NCBI RefSeq assembly: GCF_014640635.1
Contig: NZ_BMHI01000002.1
Span: 1 to 64,000 of the forward strand
Length of the DNA: 64,000 bases
Direction: 5' to 3'
From: Flexivirga endophytica
GTDB lineage: Bacteria; Actinomycetota; Actinomycetes; Actinomycetales; Dermatophilaceae
Shown here: positions 44,633-53,539 of the stretch, piece by piece
Numbering within the stretch: position 1 is the stretch's first letter
How the letters are laid out: each line of letters opens with the position of its first letter
The notes under the pieces: generated by a model
Seen by the model: only the letters and a program-made list of their open reading frames with translations
The model's database searches: none
Told to the model about the DNA's origin: nothing
Translations under genes and position numbers: made by a program

Positions 44633-46272
44633 CACGCTTGCACCTGTCTTTCCGAGACCGCGACCGCGCGGTCGAGTGCGTCGACCGCGGTGCGTTCCAC
44701 CGTGAGGCCGGCCGAATACCGTTCCAGGAACTGGGAATAGCCCCGGACGTCCGCCGGGTCGGGTGTGACCACTTCGAGCTCACTCGTGGCGAACACCTCG
44801 CAGTCGAGGAACTCCGTGAGACTCCGGTCCACTGCGGCGTCGAGGTAGGCCGCCAGGAGCGCGATGCCCCAGGCACCGCCCTCGGATGCGCCCGCGCGCA
44901 CACCGACCGGGACGCCGAGGGCGGCCGCGAGGAGGCGCTGAGCCACGCCCTCGGTCCGGAAGAGTCCGCCGTGCGCGACGACGGTGTCGATGACGACACC
45001 GTCGCGCAGCAGCACCTGCATCCCGAGACTGAGCGCGCCGAACACGCCATACACGAGGGACCGCGCCAGGTTGGCGAAGGTGAGCGATCCCGCGTCGGCG
45101 CGGGTCAGCAACGGTCGGCCGTCGTCCAGTCCGACCACCGGCTCGCCGGACAGATAGTGGTAGGCGAGGATCCCGCCGGCATCCGGCGCCCCGTCCAGGG
45201 CCGCCCGCAGCAGCACACCGAAGGCGGTGTCCGCATCGGCGGAACACCCTGCGGCCACGCCGAACTCCCGGAACACCGCCACCCAGTTCTCGAGCTCCGC
45301 GGCGCCGTTGTTGCAGTGCACCATCGCCACCGGATCCCCGGCCGGCGTCGTCACGATGTCGACCTCCGGGTGTGCCGTCTCCGGTTCCCGGTCAAGCACC
45401 AGCATGGCGAAGATGCTGGTGCCCACGCTCACGTTGCCGGTGCGGGGCGCGACGGCGCAGGTCGCCGTCATACCGGTGCCGGCGTCCCCTTCGGGAGGAC
45501 ACAGCGGTATGCCGGCCGGCAGGCTCCCGGACGGGTCCATCAGCGCGGCACCGGCCGCGTGCAGTGTCCCTGCCGGCGCCCCGGCCACCTGGACGGCGGG
45601 GAGCAGGTCACGCAATTTCCGGCCGAAACCGTGCGCCGCCAACAGCTCGTCGGTGCGCGCCAGGGCGTCGTGGTCGTAGTCGTGCGTGCGGCTGTCGATG
45701 GGGAACATGCCGGACGCGTCGCCGACGCCGAGCACCCCGCGGCCGGTGAGCTGCCGGTGCACGTAGCCCGCCAGGGTGGTGACGGAGCGGACCTGCGCGA
45801 CATGCGGTTCCCCGTCGAGGACCGCCTGGTAGAGGTGGGCCACCGACCAGCGCAGCGGGATGTTGCGGCCGAGCAGCTCGCTCAGCTCAGCGGCGGCGAC
45901 ACCGGTCGAGGTGTTGCGCCAGGTTCGGAACGGCACGAGCAACTCGTCGTGCTCGTCGAAGGCGAGGTAGCCGTGCATCATCGCCGAGACGCCGAGTGCG
46001 CGGACCGACTCCAGTCCCGGTGCGCCCTGCGCGGCAAGGGCCCCGCGCAGGTCCGCGACCGCGGCACGCATCCCGTCCCAGAGCTCGTCCAGCACATAGG
46101 TCCAACGGCCGTCGACCAGGCGGCTGCTCCAGTCGTGGCTTCCGACGGCGACCGGTTGATGATCGGCTCCGGCCAGGCAGGCCTTGATGCGGGTCGAGCC
46201 CAGCTCGATCCCGAGGTATGCCGGAGGCGTCGCCGGATCCCGGCGCACCGACCCGTGCGTCTGTGTCGTCAT
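44632..46272 (-). CDS. araB: Ribulokinase (FGGY carbohydrate kinase)
   Basis: 546 residues. N-terminal phosphate-1 motif GIELGSTRIKA, MMHGYLAFD substrate loop, GTGMTATCAVAPRTGNVSVGTS and a C-terminal HGGLFRTEGVAQRL adenosine loop. FGGY fold. With araA and araD it completes L-arabinose conversion to D-xylulose-5-phosphate. ATG 46272 is chosen; a GTG precedes it. Fifteen bases separate it from the ABC ATPase gene. Confidence 0.9.
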   Translation of the reverse strand: MTTQTHGSVRRDPATPPAYLGIELGSTRIKACLAGADHQPVAVGSHDWSSRLVDGRWTYVLDELWDGMRAAVADLRGALAAQGAPGLESVRALGVSAMMHGYLAFDEHDELLVPFRTWRNTSTGVAAAELSELLGRNIPLRWSVAHLYQAVLDGEPHVAQVRSVTTLAGYVHRQLTGRGVLGVGDASGMFPIDSRTHDYDHDALARTDELLAAHGFGRKLRDLLPAVQVAGAPAGTLHAAGAALMDPSGSLPAGIPLCPPEGDAGTGMTATCAVAPRTGNVSVGTSIFAMLVLDREPETAHPEVDIVTTPAGDPVAMVHCNNGAAELENWVAVFREFGVAAGCSADADTAFGVLLRAALDGAPDAGGILAYHYLSGEPVVGLDDGRPLLTRADAGSLTFANLARSLVYGVFGALSLGMQVLLRDGVVIDTVVAHGGLFRTEGVAQRLLAAALGVPVGVRAGASEGGAWGIALLAAYLDAAVDRSLTEFLDCEVFATSELEVVTPDPADVRGYSQFLERYSAGLTVERTAVDALDRAVAVSERQVQA

Positions 46273-46287
46273 CACGGTCCCGGGCGG

Positions 46288-47121
46288 CTAGGCCGACGCC
46301 CCTTCGACCTGTTGCCGATAGGACGACACCATGAACTCGGTCAGCTCGGCCAGCGAGGTGTCCGCGGTGCGCTTGTCGAGCGTGATCCGGCCCTGCTCAA
46401 CGACATTCACCCGGTCGCACAGCTCGAAGATGTGCGTGTAGTTGTGGTCGATGACCAGCATCGACACCCCGCGGTTGCGGGCCAGGCTCTTGACCAGGTC
46501 GATGATCAGCTTGGCCTCCTTGGCACCCATCGCGGCGAGTGGCTCGTCGAGCAGCAGGATCTTCACGTCCTCCCGACGGGTCGCCCGCGCCACCGCGATC
46601 GCCTGCCGCTGGCCACCGGACAACTTCTCCACGGGCAGATCGACGGAGGGAATGTCGACCTGGATCTCCTCCAGGTAGCGCATCGCGTCGGCACGCATCC
46701 GGCGGTTGTTCAGGAAACGGAAACGACCGCCGCTGGTGACCTCCCGGTTGAGGAACAGGTTGTGATAGACCGACAGCTCGTCGACCAGCGCCAGGTCCTG
46801 GAAGACCGTCTCGATGCCGTGACTGCGGGCGTCCTGCACCGAGTGCAGGTCGACGGGCTCGCCCTCGACATACAACTGGCCCTGGTCCGGTGGCTGGTAG
46901 CCGGTGATGATCTTGACCAGGGTCGACTTGCCGGCGCCGTTGGATCCGACCACGCCGAGCACCTCGCCCGGAGCCAGGTGCAGATCGACCCCGCGCAGGA
47001 CTTTGATCGGACCGAACGCCTTGGTGATGCCCTCGACGCGCAGCACGTCCTCGGCCGCCGGAGGGTCGGTCTTGTCGTCCATGCTCACCTGATCTGCCTT
47101 CGAGAGGTCCGGCCGGTTCAT
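46288..47121 (-). CDS. Sugar ABC transporter ATP-binding protein
   Basis: 277 residues, a single ABC domain unlike the double-domain AraG/RbsA. Walker A GSNGAGKST at 59-67, Q-loop TVFQDLALVDEL, signature LSGGQRQAIAVARA, Walker B ILLLDEP. It powers import with the permease and lipoprotein upstream, most likely of L-arabinose. ATG 47121 overlaps the permease stop. Confidence 0.9.
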   Translation of the reverse strand: MNRPDLSKADQVSMDDKTDPPAAEDVLRVEGITKAFGPIKVLRGVDLHLAPGEVLGVVGSNGAGKSTLVKIITGYQPPDQGQLYVEGEPVDLHSVQDARSHGIETVFQDLALVDELSVYHNLFLNREVTSGGRFRFLNNRRMRADAMRYLEEIQVDIPSVDLPVEKLSGGQRQAIAVARATRREDVKILLLDEPLAAMGAKEAKLIIDLVKSLARNRGVSMLVIDHNYTHIFELCDRVNVVEQGRITLDKRTADTSLAELTEFMVSSYRQQVEGASA

Positions 47122-48206
47122 GAGGAGGTGGCGCGTCGGCCGCCGAGCCGGGTGATCAGCCGCGCGAGTGATCCGGAGCCGCGTCCCGAACGGGTGCGTT
47201 CCAGTTGGATGTTGAGGATCATCGCGCCGAGGATCGCCAGTCCGAGGACCAACTGATAGGCGAACGCGTTGATGCCGATGATGTTGAACCCGTCCTCGAG
47301 CACGCCGAGCACGATCGCCCCGATACCGGCGCCGATCATGGTGCCGCGGCCACCGGTCAGCGCCGTGCCGCCGATCACCGCTGCGGCGACGCCGTAGAAC
47401 ATCATCGTCAGGCCGTCGGTGCCCGGGTTCAGACTGCCGATCCGATAGCCGTCCAGGATGCCGATCAGGCCACCGAGCAGCGAACACAGCACGAAACACC
47501 AGATCTTGACCGCGCCGACCCGGACACCCGCTTCGCCGGAGGCGGTCTGGTTGCCGCCCACCGCCGTCACGTGCAGTCCGAACGTCGTACGCCGGAAAAC
47601 GATGTGGCCGACGACCGCGATCGCGAGGGCCCAGATGATCGGTGAATATGTCGAACCGCCGAGGATCTTCGCGATCGTTCCGGAGCCAGCAGGATTGATC
47701 TGAATCCCGTTGGAGGACAACAGAACAATGCCTTGCAGTGCGAAGACGGTGCCCAACGTGGTGATGAAGGACGGCACGTTGAGCAGCACCGTGATCAGTC
47801 CGTTGATCAGGCCGATCGCGGCGCAGGCGACCAGCGAGATGACGATGCCGCCGAGCACGCCGAGGCCGGCGTCGTGCAGATAGACGACCAGGAACGGCGA
47901 CAGCACGTAGACCTCGCCGACCGACAGGTCGATCTCGCCGAGGGTCAGCACGAAGACCTCGGCGATGCCGAAGATCATGATCGGCGCGACGTATGTCGAC
48001 AGCGTGGCGACGTTGGACTGGCTGCTGAAGGCCGAGGAGTAGATGCTGAAGAAGATCGCGAGCGCGACACCGATGACCGCGATCACCAGCTCCTGACCCT
48101 GCAGCAGCCGCCGCAGCCACAAGCGGCGCTTCACTGCGGTCGCACGTGCCTCCTTCGCCTCGGGCGCGGGAGGTGGTGCGACGTGGGTGGATTCACTCAC
48201 CACCAT
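47118..48206 (-). CDS. Sugar ABC transporter permease (RbsC/FrcC type)
   Basis: 362 residues with about ten membrane segments. GEIDLSVGEVYVLSPF and GGRGTMIGAGIGAIVLGVLEDGFNIIGI are hallmark stretches of the CUT2 monosaccharide permeases. It forms the channel of the arabinose importer as a homodimer. The start overlaps the substrate-binding protein stop (TGATG). Confidence 0.9.
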   Translation of the reverse strand: MVVSESTHVAPPPAPEAKEARATAVKRRLWLRRLLQGQELVIAVIGVALAIFFSIYSSAFSSQSNVATLSTYVAPIMIFGIAEVFVLTLGEIDLSVGEVYVLSPFLVVYLHDAGLGVLGGIVISLVACAAIGLINGLITVLLNVPSFITTLGTVFALQGIVLLSSNGIQINPAGSGTIAKILGGSTYSPIIWALAIAVVGHIVFRRTTFGLHVTAVGGNQTASGEAGVRVGAVKIWCFVLCSLLGGLIGILDGYRIGSLNPGTDGLTMMFYGVAAAVIGGTALTGGRGTMIGAGIGAIVLGVLEDGFNIIGINAFAYQLVLGLAILGAMILNIQLERTRSGRGSGSLARLITRLGGRRATSS

Positions 48207-49336
48207 CAGCCGGCCTGGATGCTCGACGGAACCTTGAGCGAGAGTTTCTTGCTTGCCGAACCCTCGTAGCGGTTCTTGCTGCTCAGGTAGGGGTCGACGT
48301 TGTCCTTGGTGACGAACTTCAGGCCGGTGTTGGTGTTGACGGGTGCGACCAGGCCGCCGGACACGTGGTAGAGGAACAACTGCACGATCGGCAGGAACCC
48401 CTGCAGGTAGGCCTGCTGGTCGATCGTGAAGTCGAGGTTGCCGTCCTTGACCTGCTGCAGCGTCGGGGTGCCGACGTCCCAACCGGAGCCCTTGACGCCG
48501 GTGGACTTGTATTTCGCAACCGCCTTGGCGACGGCGATGCCGCTGCCGGCGTCCACGGCATACAGGAACTTGGCGTCCTTGTGACCCTGGAACCACGCGT
48601 CGACCGCCGAGAGTTCCTGACTCTCGGCAGCACCCGTGGCGACCTGCACGAACTTGACGCCCGCGGCCTCGAGCACGCCCTTGGCGCCGTCCGCCCGCGG
48701 CTGGATGTTGCCCGTGCCCGGCGTTGCGATCATGCAGGCGACCGTGTCACCGGCCTTGACGTGCTTCAGGATCCGCTTGCCCGCCTCCACCCCGGCCTGC
48801 GTCAGGTCCTGGCCGATGTAGGACAACACCGGGGTCTTGCTGCCCACCGGCGGATTCGCGTTGTAGGACAGGACCGGGATCCCGGCCGCCAACGCCTTCT
48901 CGGTGGGCGAGGTGAAGGCCGACTTGTCGATCACCGGAACGGCGATCCCGTCGACCTTGGCCGTGATCGCGCTGTTCATCGCATTGACCATGTCCGACAC
49001 GACCGAGTTGGCCGAGCCCGTCCAGCTGTAGCTGCAGCCCAGGATCGTGCAGGCGTCCTGTGCGCCATACCGCGTCGGGGTGAAGAAGGAGTTGGTGGTC
49101 ACGTGGTTGACCAGGTTGAACTTGAACGACTTGTGGCCCGGGTAGGGCCCGCCGCCCTTCGATCCGCCGCCGCTGCTGCCACCGCCACCGCTGCTGCTGC
49201 ACGCGTCCAGCAGGACCGCCAGCGCCGGCATGCCGATGCCCAGCGCTCCGACGTTGCGGATCATCCGCCGGCGTGATGTGCCGTAGGGCGTCGGGTCCTG
49301 ATCCTCGAATTCACCGAATTCCGAGTTGTCCATCAT
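48206..49336 (-). CDS. Sugar ABC transporter substrate-binding lipoprotein
   Basis: 376 residues. The N-terminus has an arginine pair SRRRMIRN, a hydrophobic core and a lipobox LLDACSS with Cys46, followed by a Gly/Ser linker. The twin arginines might allow Tat export. The body is a periplasmic-binding type 1 domain (GIAVPVIDKSAF, GKRILKHVKAGDTVAC). First gene of the arabinose operon; GAGGAG precedes the start. Confidence 0.88.
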   Translation of the reverse strand: MMDNSEFGEFEDQDPTPYGTSRRRMIRNVGALGIGMPALAVLLDACSSSGGGGSSGGGSKGGGPYPGHKSFKFNLVNHVTTNSFFTPTRYGAQDACTILGCSYSWTGSANSVVSDMVNAMNSAITAKVDGIAVPVIDKSAFTSPTEKALAAGIPVLSYNANPPVGSKTPVLSYIGQDLTQAGVEAGKRILKHVKAGDTVACMIATPGTGNIQPRADGAKGVLEAAGVKFVQVATGAAESQELSAVDAWFQGHKDAKFLYAVDAGSGIAVAKAVAKYKSTGVKGSGWDVGTPTLQQVKDGNLDFTIDQQAYLQGFLPIVQLFLYHVSGGLVAPVNTNTGLKFVTKDNVDPYLSSKNRYEGSASKKLSLKVPSSIQAG

Positions 49337-49464
49337 CTGCTCCTCGCCTGCCCCGCACGACGCGGGGGTATTCGCTGCCTGGTGCGCTCTGCGGGGCCAT
49401 TACCGCTGCATTGCTGCGTGATCCGGGGGAGCGCCTCGTTCGATGACAGGTACGGTAGTCACAA

Positions 49465-49480
49465 ATGTGACCGGTCACAT
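49465..49480. promoter_or_regulatory. LacI-type operator between arabinose operon and its regulator
   Basis: ATGTGACCGGTCACAT is a perfect 16-bp palindrome with a central CG, the form bound by LacI-family dimers. It lies in the 214-bp divergent region, 129 bp from the binding-protein start and 71 bp from the regulator start, so it can serve both. Confidence 0.65.
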
Positions 49481-49550
49481 ATGACTTCTGGGATTCTTGC
49501 TGGCCGTGACCAAATCGTTATAAGTGACGTCGATCGATAGGCTCCAGGTT

Positions 49551-50558
49551 GTGACGGTGAACGCCAGCGCGAAGAGCAGTCCGAGCATCCGGGACGTGGC
49601 CAAGCTGGCCCGCGTCTCCCACCAGACCGTCTCCCGGGTGCTCAACGACCACCCCTACATCCGCCCCGCGACCCGGGAGCGAGTGCTGGCCGCAATGGCC
49701 GAGCTGAACTATCGGCCCAACCGGGCCGCGCGCACCCTGGCCACCAGCCGCAGTCACACCATCGGCGTGCTGCTCACCGCGAGCGCGTCCCACTACGGAC
49801 CGGCTAGCACGATCGCAGCGGTGGAGGAGGCGGCCCGGGACCGCGGCTACTCGGTGGTGCTGGCCAGCCCCGGCCGTGTCGAGGTGGCCGAGTTCAGCGA
49901 TGCGTTGGACCACCTGATCCGCGAAGGCGTCGACGGCATCATCGCGGTGGCCCCACAGATCCGGGCCGCGGCGGCGGTGGCAAAACTGCACAACCCCGTG
50001 CCGGTCGTGATGATCCAGTGCGACAGCGGCGACCCACGACTGTCCGTGGACAACCGGGTCGGCGGCAAGCTGGCAGCCGAGCACCTGTGGCGGCTGGGCC
50101 ATCGCCGGCTGGCCCATGTCTCCGGGCCGGGGGACTGGTCCGAGGCGACCGCCCGCCGGCACGGGTTCGAGGAGGCGCTCGCCGACGTCGGCAGCGGACC
50201 GGTCGCGATCGCCGAGGGTGATTGGTCCGCCGAATCGGGCTATCGGGCGTTCGAGCACCTTCGCGACAGCGGCTGCACCGCCGTGTTCTGTGCCAACGAC
50301 CAGATGGCGTTGGGCCTCATCCACGCCGCCCACGACGACGGACGCCGGGTGCCGCGGGACCTGTCGATCATCGGCTTCGACGACACCCCGGAGGCGGCGC
50401 ACTACCTGCCGCCGCTGACCACCATCCGGCAGGACTTCCACATGGTCGGCCGCCGCGCCGTCGACAGCCTGTTGTCCGCGCTCGACGGCACCCCCAAGCA
50501 CGGCAGGTCGATCCACCCCAAACTCGTCGTCCGGGACTCCACTTCCGCTCCGGCATAA
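49551..50558 (+). CDS. LacI family transcriptional regulator (probable arabinose regulator)
   Basis: About 335 residues. The N-terminal helix-turn-helix IRDVAKLARVSHQTVSRVLNDHPYIRP is classic LacI, with hinge NRAARTLATSRSHTIGV. A periplasmic-binding-like sensor domain fills the rest. GTG starts at 49524, 49551 and 49557 are all possible; 49551 is preferred for its distance to the domain. Divergent from the transporter, with a palindromic operator between, so it likely represses the ara operon. Confidence 0.85.
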   Translation: MTVNASAKSSPSIRDVAKLARVSHQTVSRVLNDHPYIRPATRERVLAAMAELNYRPNRAARTLATSRSHTIGVLLTASASHYGPASTIAAVEEAARDRGYSVVLASPGRVEVAEFSDALDHLIREGVDGIIAVAPQIRAAAAVAKLHNPVPVVMIQCDSGDPRLSVDNRVGGKLAAEHLWRLGHRRLAHVSGPGDWSEATARRHGFEEALADVGSGPVAIAEGDWSAESGYRAFEHLRDSGCTAVFCANDQMALGLIHAAHDDGRRVPRDLSIIGFDDTPEAAHYLPPLTTIRQDFHMVGRRAVDSLLSALDGTPKHGRSIHPKLVVRDSTSAPA

Positions 50559-50601
50559 CGGTTTTCAGTGCCCGCCCGTATGCTGGCCCGGTCGTATGAC
50601 G

Positions 50602-51468
50602 TCAGCCCGTCGGCAGGTGCACCGACTCGAAACGGACGTAGGCCGCCACGACCAGCAACACGGTGATCGCGGCCAAGGCCGCCCACTGCAGTTGTGCCCT
50701 GTTGCGGCCGAGCAACGTGATGGCGCCGGCGCAGAGGCCACCGGTGATCGCACCGCCCAGGTGCGACTGCCAGGCCACGTCCGGCACGATGAAGCCGAGG
50801 ACGCCGTTGATCACGATCAGCGCGACCATCGGTCCGCTGCTCAGGCCGAGGTGCCGGTTGAGGATCACCACCGCGACGAAGAGCCCGAAGACCGCGCCGG
50901 ACGCACCGACCGTCGGAGTCACCCAACCGCTCGGGTAGTCGGTCGGTGAGCTGGGTGTGGAGGCCAGCAGCTCGTAACCGACCGATCCACCGAACGCGGA
51001 GATCAGGTAGAGCGCCAGCAGCCGGATGCGACCGAGCATCGGCTCGAGGTACTGCCCGACGATCCACAGCGCGTACATGTTGAACAGCAGGTGGAAGATC
51101 GACGACGGTGAGTGCACGAAGGCCGCCGTGATGAACCGCCACGGGTCCTGTCCGGACAGGACCGGCGCATAGAGCAGGTCGGTGGTGACCTTGTCGTTGA
51201 TCTGCTGTCCGACCCAGACGATGACGCAGATCGCGATGAGGGTGATCGTGACGATCGGACGACCCTGCGCCATCCGGCCGCCGAACATCGACACCAGGGA
51301 GCGGCTCTCCTTGTGCTGCGCCTTGACGCAGTCGACGCACTGCACGCCGACGGCGGCCGGCCGCTGGCACTCGGCGCAGGTGGGACGACCGCACCGCTGG
51401 CACGACACCAACGCCACCCGGTCCGGGTGGCGTGGGCAGGTGGGGAGATCCCCCATGTGGTTCGTCAT
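50602..51468 (-). CDS. Rhomboid family intramembrane serine protease with N-terminal zinc ribbon
   Basis: 288 residues. Cys/His-rich N-terminus (Cys11, 23, 26, 31, 34, 44, 47) resembles a B-box zinc finger. Six to seven membrane segments follow with catalytic Ser190 in GASGAVFG and His236 in WQSHLGGAITG. It sits directly behind ppiA, the conserved actinobacterial order near the origin. Substrates are unknown. Confidence 0.9.
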   Translation of the reverse strand: MTNHMGDLPTCPRHPDRVALVSCQRCGRPTCAECQRPAAVGVQCVDCVKAQHKESRSLVSMFGGRMAQGRPIVTITLIAICVIVWVGQQINDKVTTDLLYAPVLSGQDPWRFITAAFVHSPSSIFHLLFNMYALWIVGQYLEPMLGRIRLLALYLISAFGGSVGYELLASTPSSPTDYPSGWVTPTVGASGAVFGLFVAVVILNRHLGLSSGPMVALIVINGVLGFIVPDVAWQSHLGGAITGGLCAGAITLLGRNRAQLQWAALAAITVLLVVAAYVRFESVHLPTG

Positions 51469-51489
51469 GAGATCAGCGTCGCTGCTCGA

Positions 51490-52008
51490 TCAGCCCTCGA
51501 CGGTGACCTTCTCCATGACCACTGGCTCGACCGGGCGGTCCTGGGCGCCGGTCTGCACGGCGGCGATCTTGTCGACGACGTCACGGCTGGCCTGGTCGGC
51601 GACCTCACCGAAGATGGTGTGCTTGCCCTGCAACCAGGTTGTCGCACCGACGGTGATGAAGAACTGCGAGCCGTTGGTGCCGTGGCCGCCGCGCTTGCCG
51701 GCGTTGGCCATCGCGAGCACGTATGGCGCGGAGAAGTTCTTGTCCGGGGAGATCTCGTCGTCGAATGCGTAGCCGGGGCCACCGACGCCGATGCCTTGCG
51801 GGCAGCCGCCCTGGATCATGAAGCCCGGAATGATCCGGTGGAAGGTCAGGCCGTCGTAGAACGGTGTGGGGTTGGTGCGACCTGCGTCATCCTGGTATTC
51901 CTTCGAGCCCTGCGCGAGACCGACGAAGTTCTCGACGGTCTTGGGGGCGTCGTTCGGGAAGAGGTTGACCTTGATGTCGCCGTGATTGGTCTGCAGCGTT
52001 GCGATCAT
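51490..52008 (-). CDS. ppiA: Peptidyl-prolyl cis-trans isomerase A (cyclophilin)
   Basis: 172 residues from ATG 52008. Cyclophilin core: FHRIIPGFMIQGGCPQG, NGSQFFITVGATTWLQGKHTIFGEV. It accelerates proline isomerisation; no signal peptide, so it acts in the cytosol. The gene is conserved at this chromosomal position in Actinobacteria. The rhomboid gene follows 22 bases later. Confidence 0.93.
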   Translation of the reverse strand: MIATLQTNHGDIKVNLFPNDAPKTVENFVGLAQGSKEYQDDAGRTNPTPFYDGLTFHRIIPGFMIQGGCPQGIGVGGPGYAFDDEISPDKNFSAPYVLAMANAGKRGGHGTNGSQFFITVGATTWLQGKHTIFGEVADQASRDVVDKIAAVQTGAQDRPVEPVVMEKVTVEG

Positions 52009-52150
52009 GGTCCCAGTCTCGCATCCCCGAGGCGGCATACTCACGGGTGCACCCGGACCGACCTGATTGTTCTCAGGCGGTAGGCCACATTGGCGCAGCC
52101 CGGGCTGTCTTGGCAGGATGAAGCGAACCCCAACGCCTAGGAGGGCTCCA

Positions 52151-53089
52151 GTGCACAGCAAGACCTCGCGCAAGGACGTGGCCAAGGACAAGGCATCCGA
52201 GTTGCTGTCGGCGGCAACCGACGCCGCGGAAGCCGGCCGCGACAAGATCGCCCCGGTCGTGGAGAACGTCACCGGTCACCTCTCCGATGCGGCCGACAAG
52301 GCCACCGAGGCCGCAGCGCCGCATGTCGCGAAGGCCAAGGAGACCGTCGCTGAGGCCGCCGCCCCGCACGTCGCGAAGGCCAAGGAAGCCGCCGCGGAGG
52401 CCTCCGACACTGCGGCACCGCACGTCGCCAGGGCCAGGGAGAAGGCCAAGGACGCCGCGGGCGACGCCTCCGAGATCGCGGCCCCGCGGGTGGCCACCGT
52501 GAAGAAGCAGGTCAAGCAGGCCAAGAAGCAGGCCGAGGAGACCGCGAAGCAGACGAAGAAGCAGGCCCGGAAGCAGGCGAAGAGCGCCAAGAAGGCCGCG
52601 TCGGACGCCTCGGACAGCGCGGCGCCGCGAGTGGCCCGCGCCAAGGAGACGACGGGAGCGGCCGCCGGTCTCACCTCCGAGCAGGCCCGCCAGTTGTTCC
52701 ACGAGGAGTGGATGCCACGCGTGCACGAGGCGATCGCCGCTGCCGGTTCCGCGGGTGGCTCGGCGTATGCCGCCCTCCCACAGCGCGCCCGCGACGCGGT
52801 CGACGTCGTCGCACCCGAGGTCGTCAAGAAGCGCCGCAAGAAGGGCGGCCTGCTGATCACCCTCGGCCTCCTCGCCGGCGCCGGCGCGGTCGCCCTGATC
52901 GTCAGCGGGAAGAAGGGGGGCGCCACGAAGGCCGAACCCAAGCTGCCGGAGGTCGAGCGGATCGATGCCCGGGCGGCCGAGGACACCGCTGTCGTGAGCA
53001 CCTCGGACGACGCCGTCGGCGACCTGGAGAAGAAGGCCGACTCGACCGTCTCCGGAGGACGCCGAGGGCGCCACGCAGCACAGGAGTGA
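52151..53089 (+). CDS. Ala/Lys-rich repeat protein with one C-terminal membrane helix
   Basis: 312 residues from GTG 52151 behind AGGAGGG. Residues about 45-190 consist of degenerate units around AAPHVAKAKE or AAPRVARAKE, alternating with Lys-rich helices (KKQVKQAKKQAEETAKQTKKQ), predicted amphipathic and coiled. A folded region, then basic RRKKGG and one membrane helix (about 232-252), and an acidic tail. It may be a membrane-attached scaffold or DNA-associated protein. Family not recognised. Confidence 0.7.
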   Translation: MHSKTSRKDVAKDKASELLSAATDAAEAGRDKIAPVVENVTGHLSDAADKATEAAAPHVAKAKETVAEAAAPHVAKAKEAAAEASDTAAPHVARAREKAKDAAGDASEIAAPRVATVKKQVKQAKKQAEETAKQTKKQARKQAKSAKKAASDASDSAAPRVARAKETTGAAAGLTSEQARQLFHEEWMPRVHEAIAAAGSAGGSAYAALPQRARDAVDVVAPEVVKKRRKKGGLLITLGLLAGAGAVALIVSGKKGGATKAEPKLPEVERIDARAAEDTAVVSTSDDAVGDLEKKADSTVSGGRRGRHAAQE

Positions 53090-53100
53090 CATCACCCCGG

Positions 53101-53131
53101 AACCCCCGAATCACCTTGTGATTCGGGGGTT
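53101..53131 (+). terminator. Rho-independent terminator
   Basis: AACCCCCGAATCAC and GTGATTCGGGGGTT form a perfect 14-bp stem with a 3-base CTT loop, followed by TTCC. It lies 11 bp after the Ala/Lys-rich gene. The stem is exceptionally strong for its tiny loop. Confidence 0.85.
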
Positions 53132-53137
53132 TCCGCG

Positions 53138-53539
53138 TATCTGCGCCTGCCGCACAGCTACTCCTACATACCCGACATCGCCGCCGGCCTCGTCGATCTG
53201 GGCACCACGACGAACCCCGAGACGCTCGGCCGCGTGTGGCACCTACCCACCGCGCCGGCGGTCAGCACGACCCGGATCCACGAGTTGGTCGCGGCGCTGG
53301 TCGGCCGGCCCCTGCGGGCCGAGGTTCTGCCCGAACCCACTCCGAACGCCGTCTTCGACGAGCAGTTCATGGCGGAGTATGCCGAGATGTTCTACCAGCA
53401 CCGCATCCCGCAGAACATGGTCTCCAGCGCCTTCGAGGAGATCTTCGGCCGGCGACCGACCCCGCTCGAGGACGGCTTGCGCACCACCCTGGCGTGGTAT
53501 GGCGCTCTGGCCGAGCAACCGGGCGGCCGTCAGGGCTGA
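53138..53539 (+). pseudogene. 5'-truncated NAD-dependent epimerase/dehydratase
   Basis: The frame has no proper start: protein similarity begins at once after the terminator with YLRLPHSYSYIPDIAAGLVDLG, the C-terminal third of NmrA/epimerase-type reductases, and continues through RVWHLPTAPAVSTTRIHELV to a stop at 53537-53539. The NAD-binding half is missing. A 102-residue product from ATG or GTG codons inside (GTG 53234) is possible but would lack the catalytic part. The end overlaps the DNA polymerase IV gene by ten bases. Confidence 0.7.

Noticed and set aside
44563-47256. An 897-codon open frame on the plus strand
   Set aside because: It runs antisense through araD, araB and the ABC ATPase, all clearly coding on the minus strand. 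It has low-complexity Arg/Val/His-rich translation typical of the antisense frame in high-G+C DNA.
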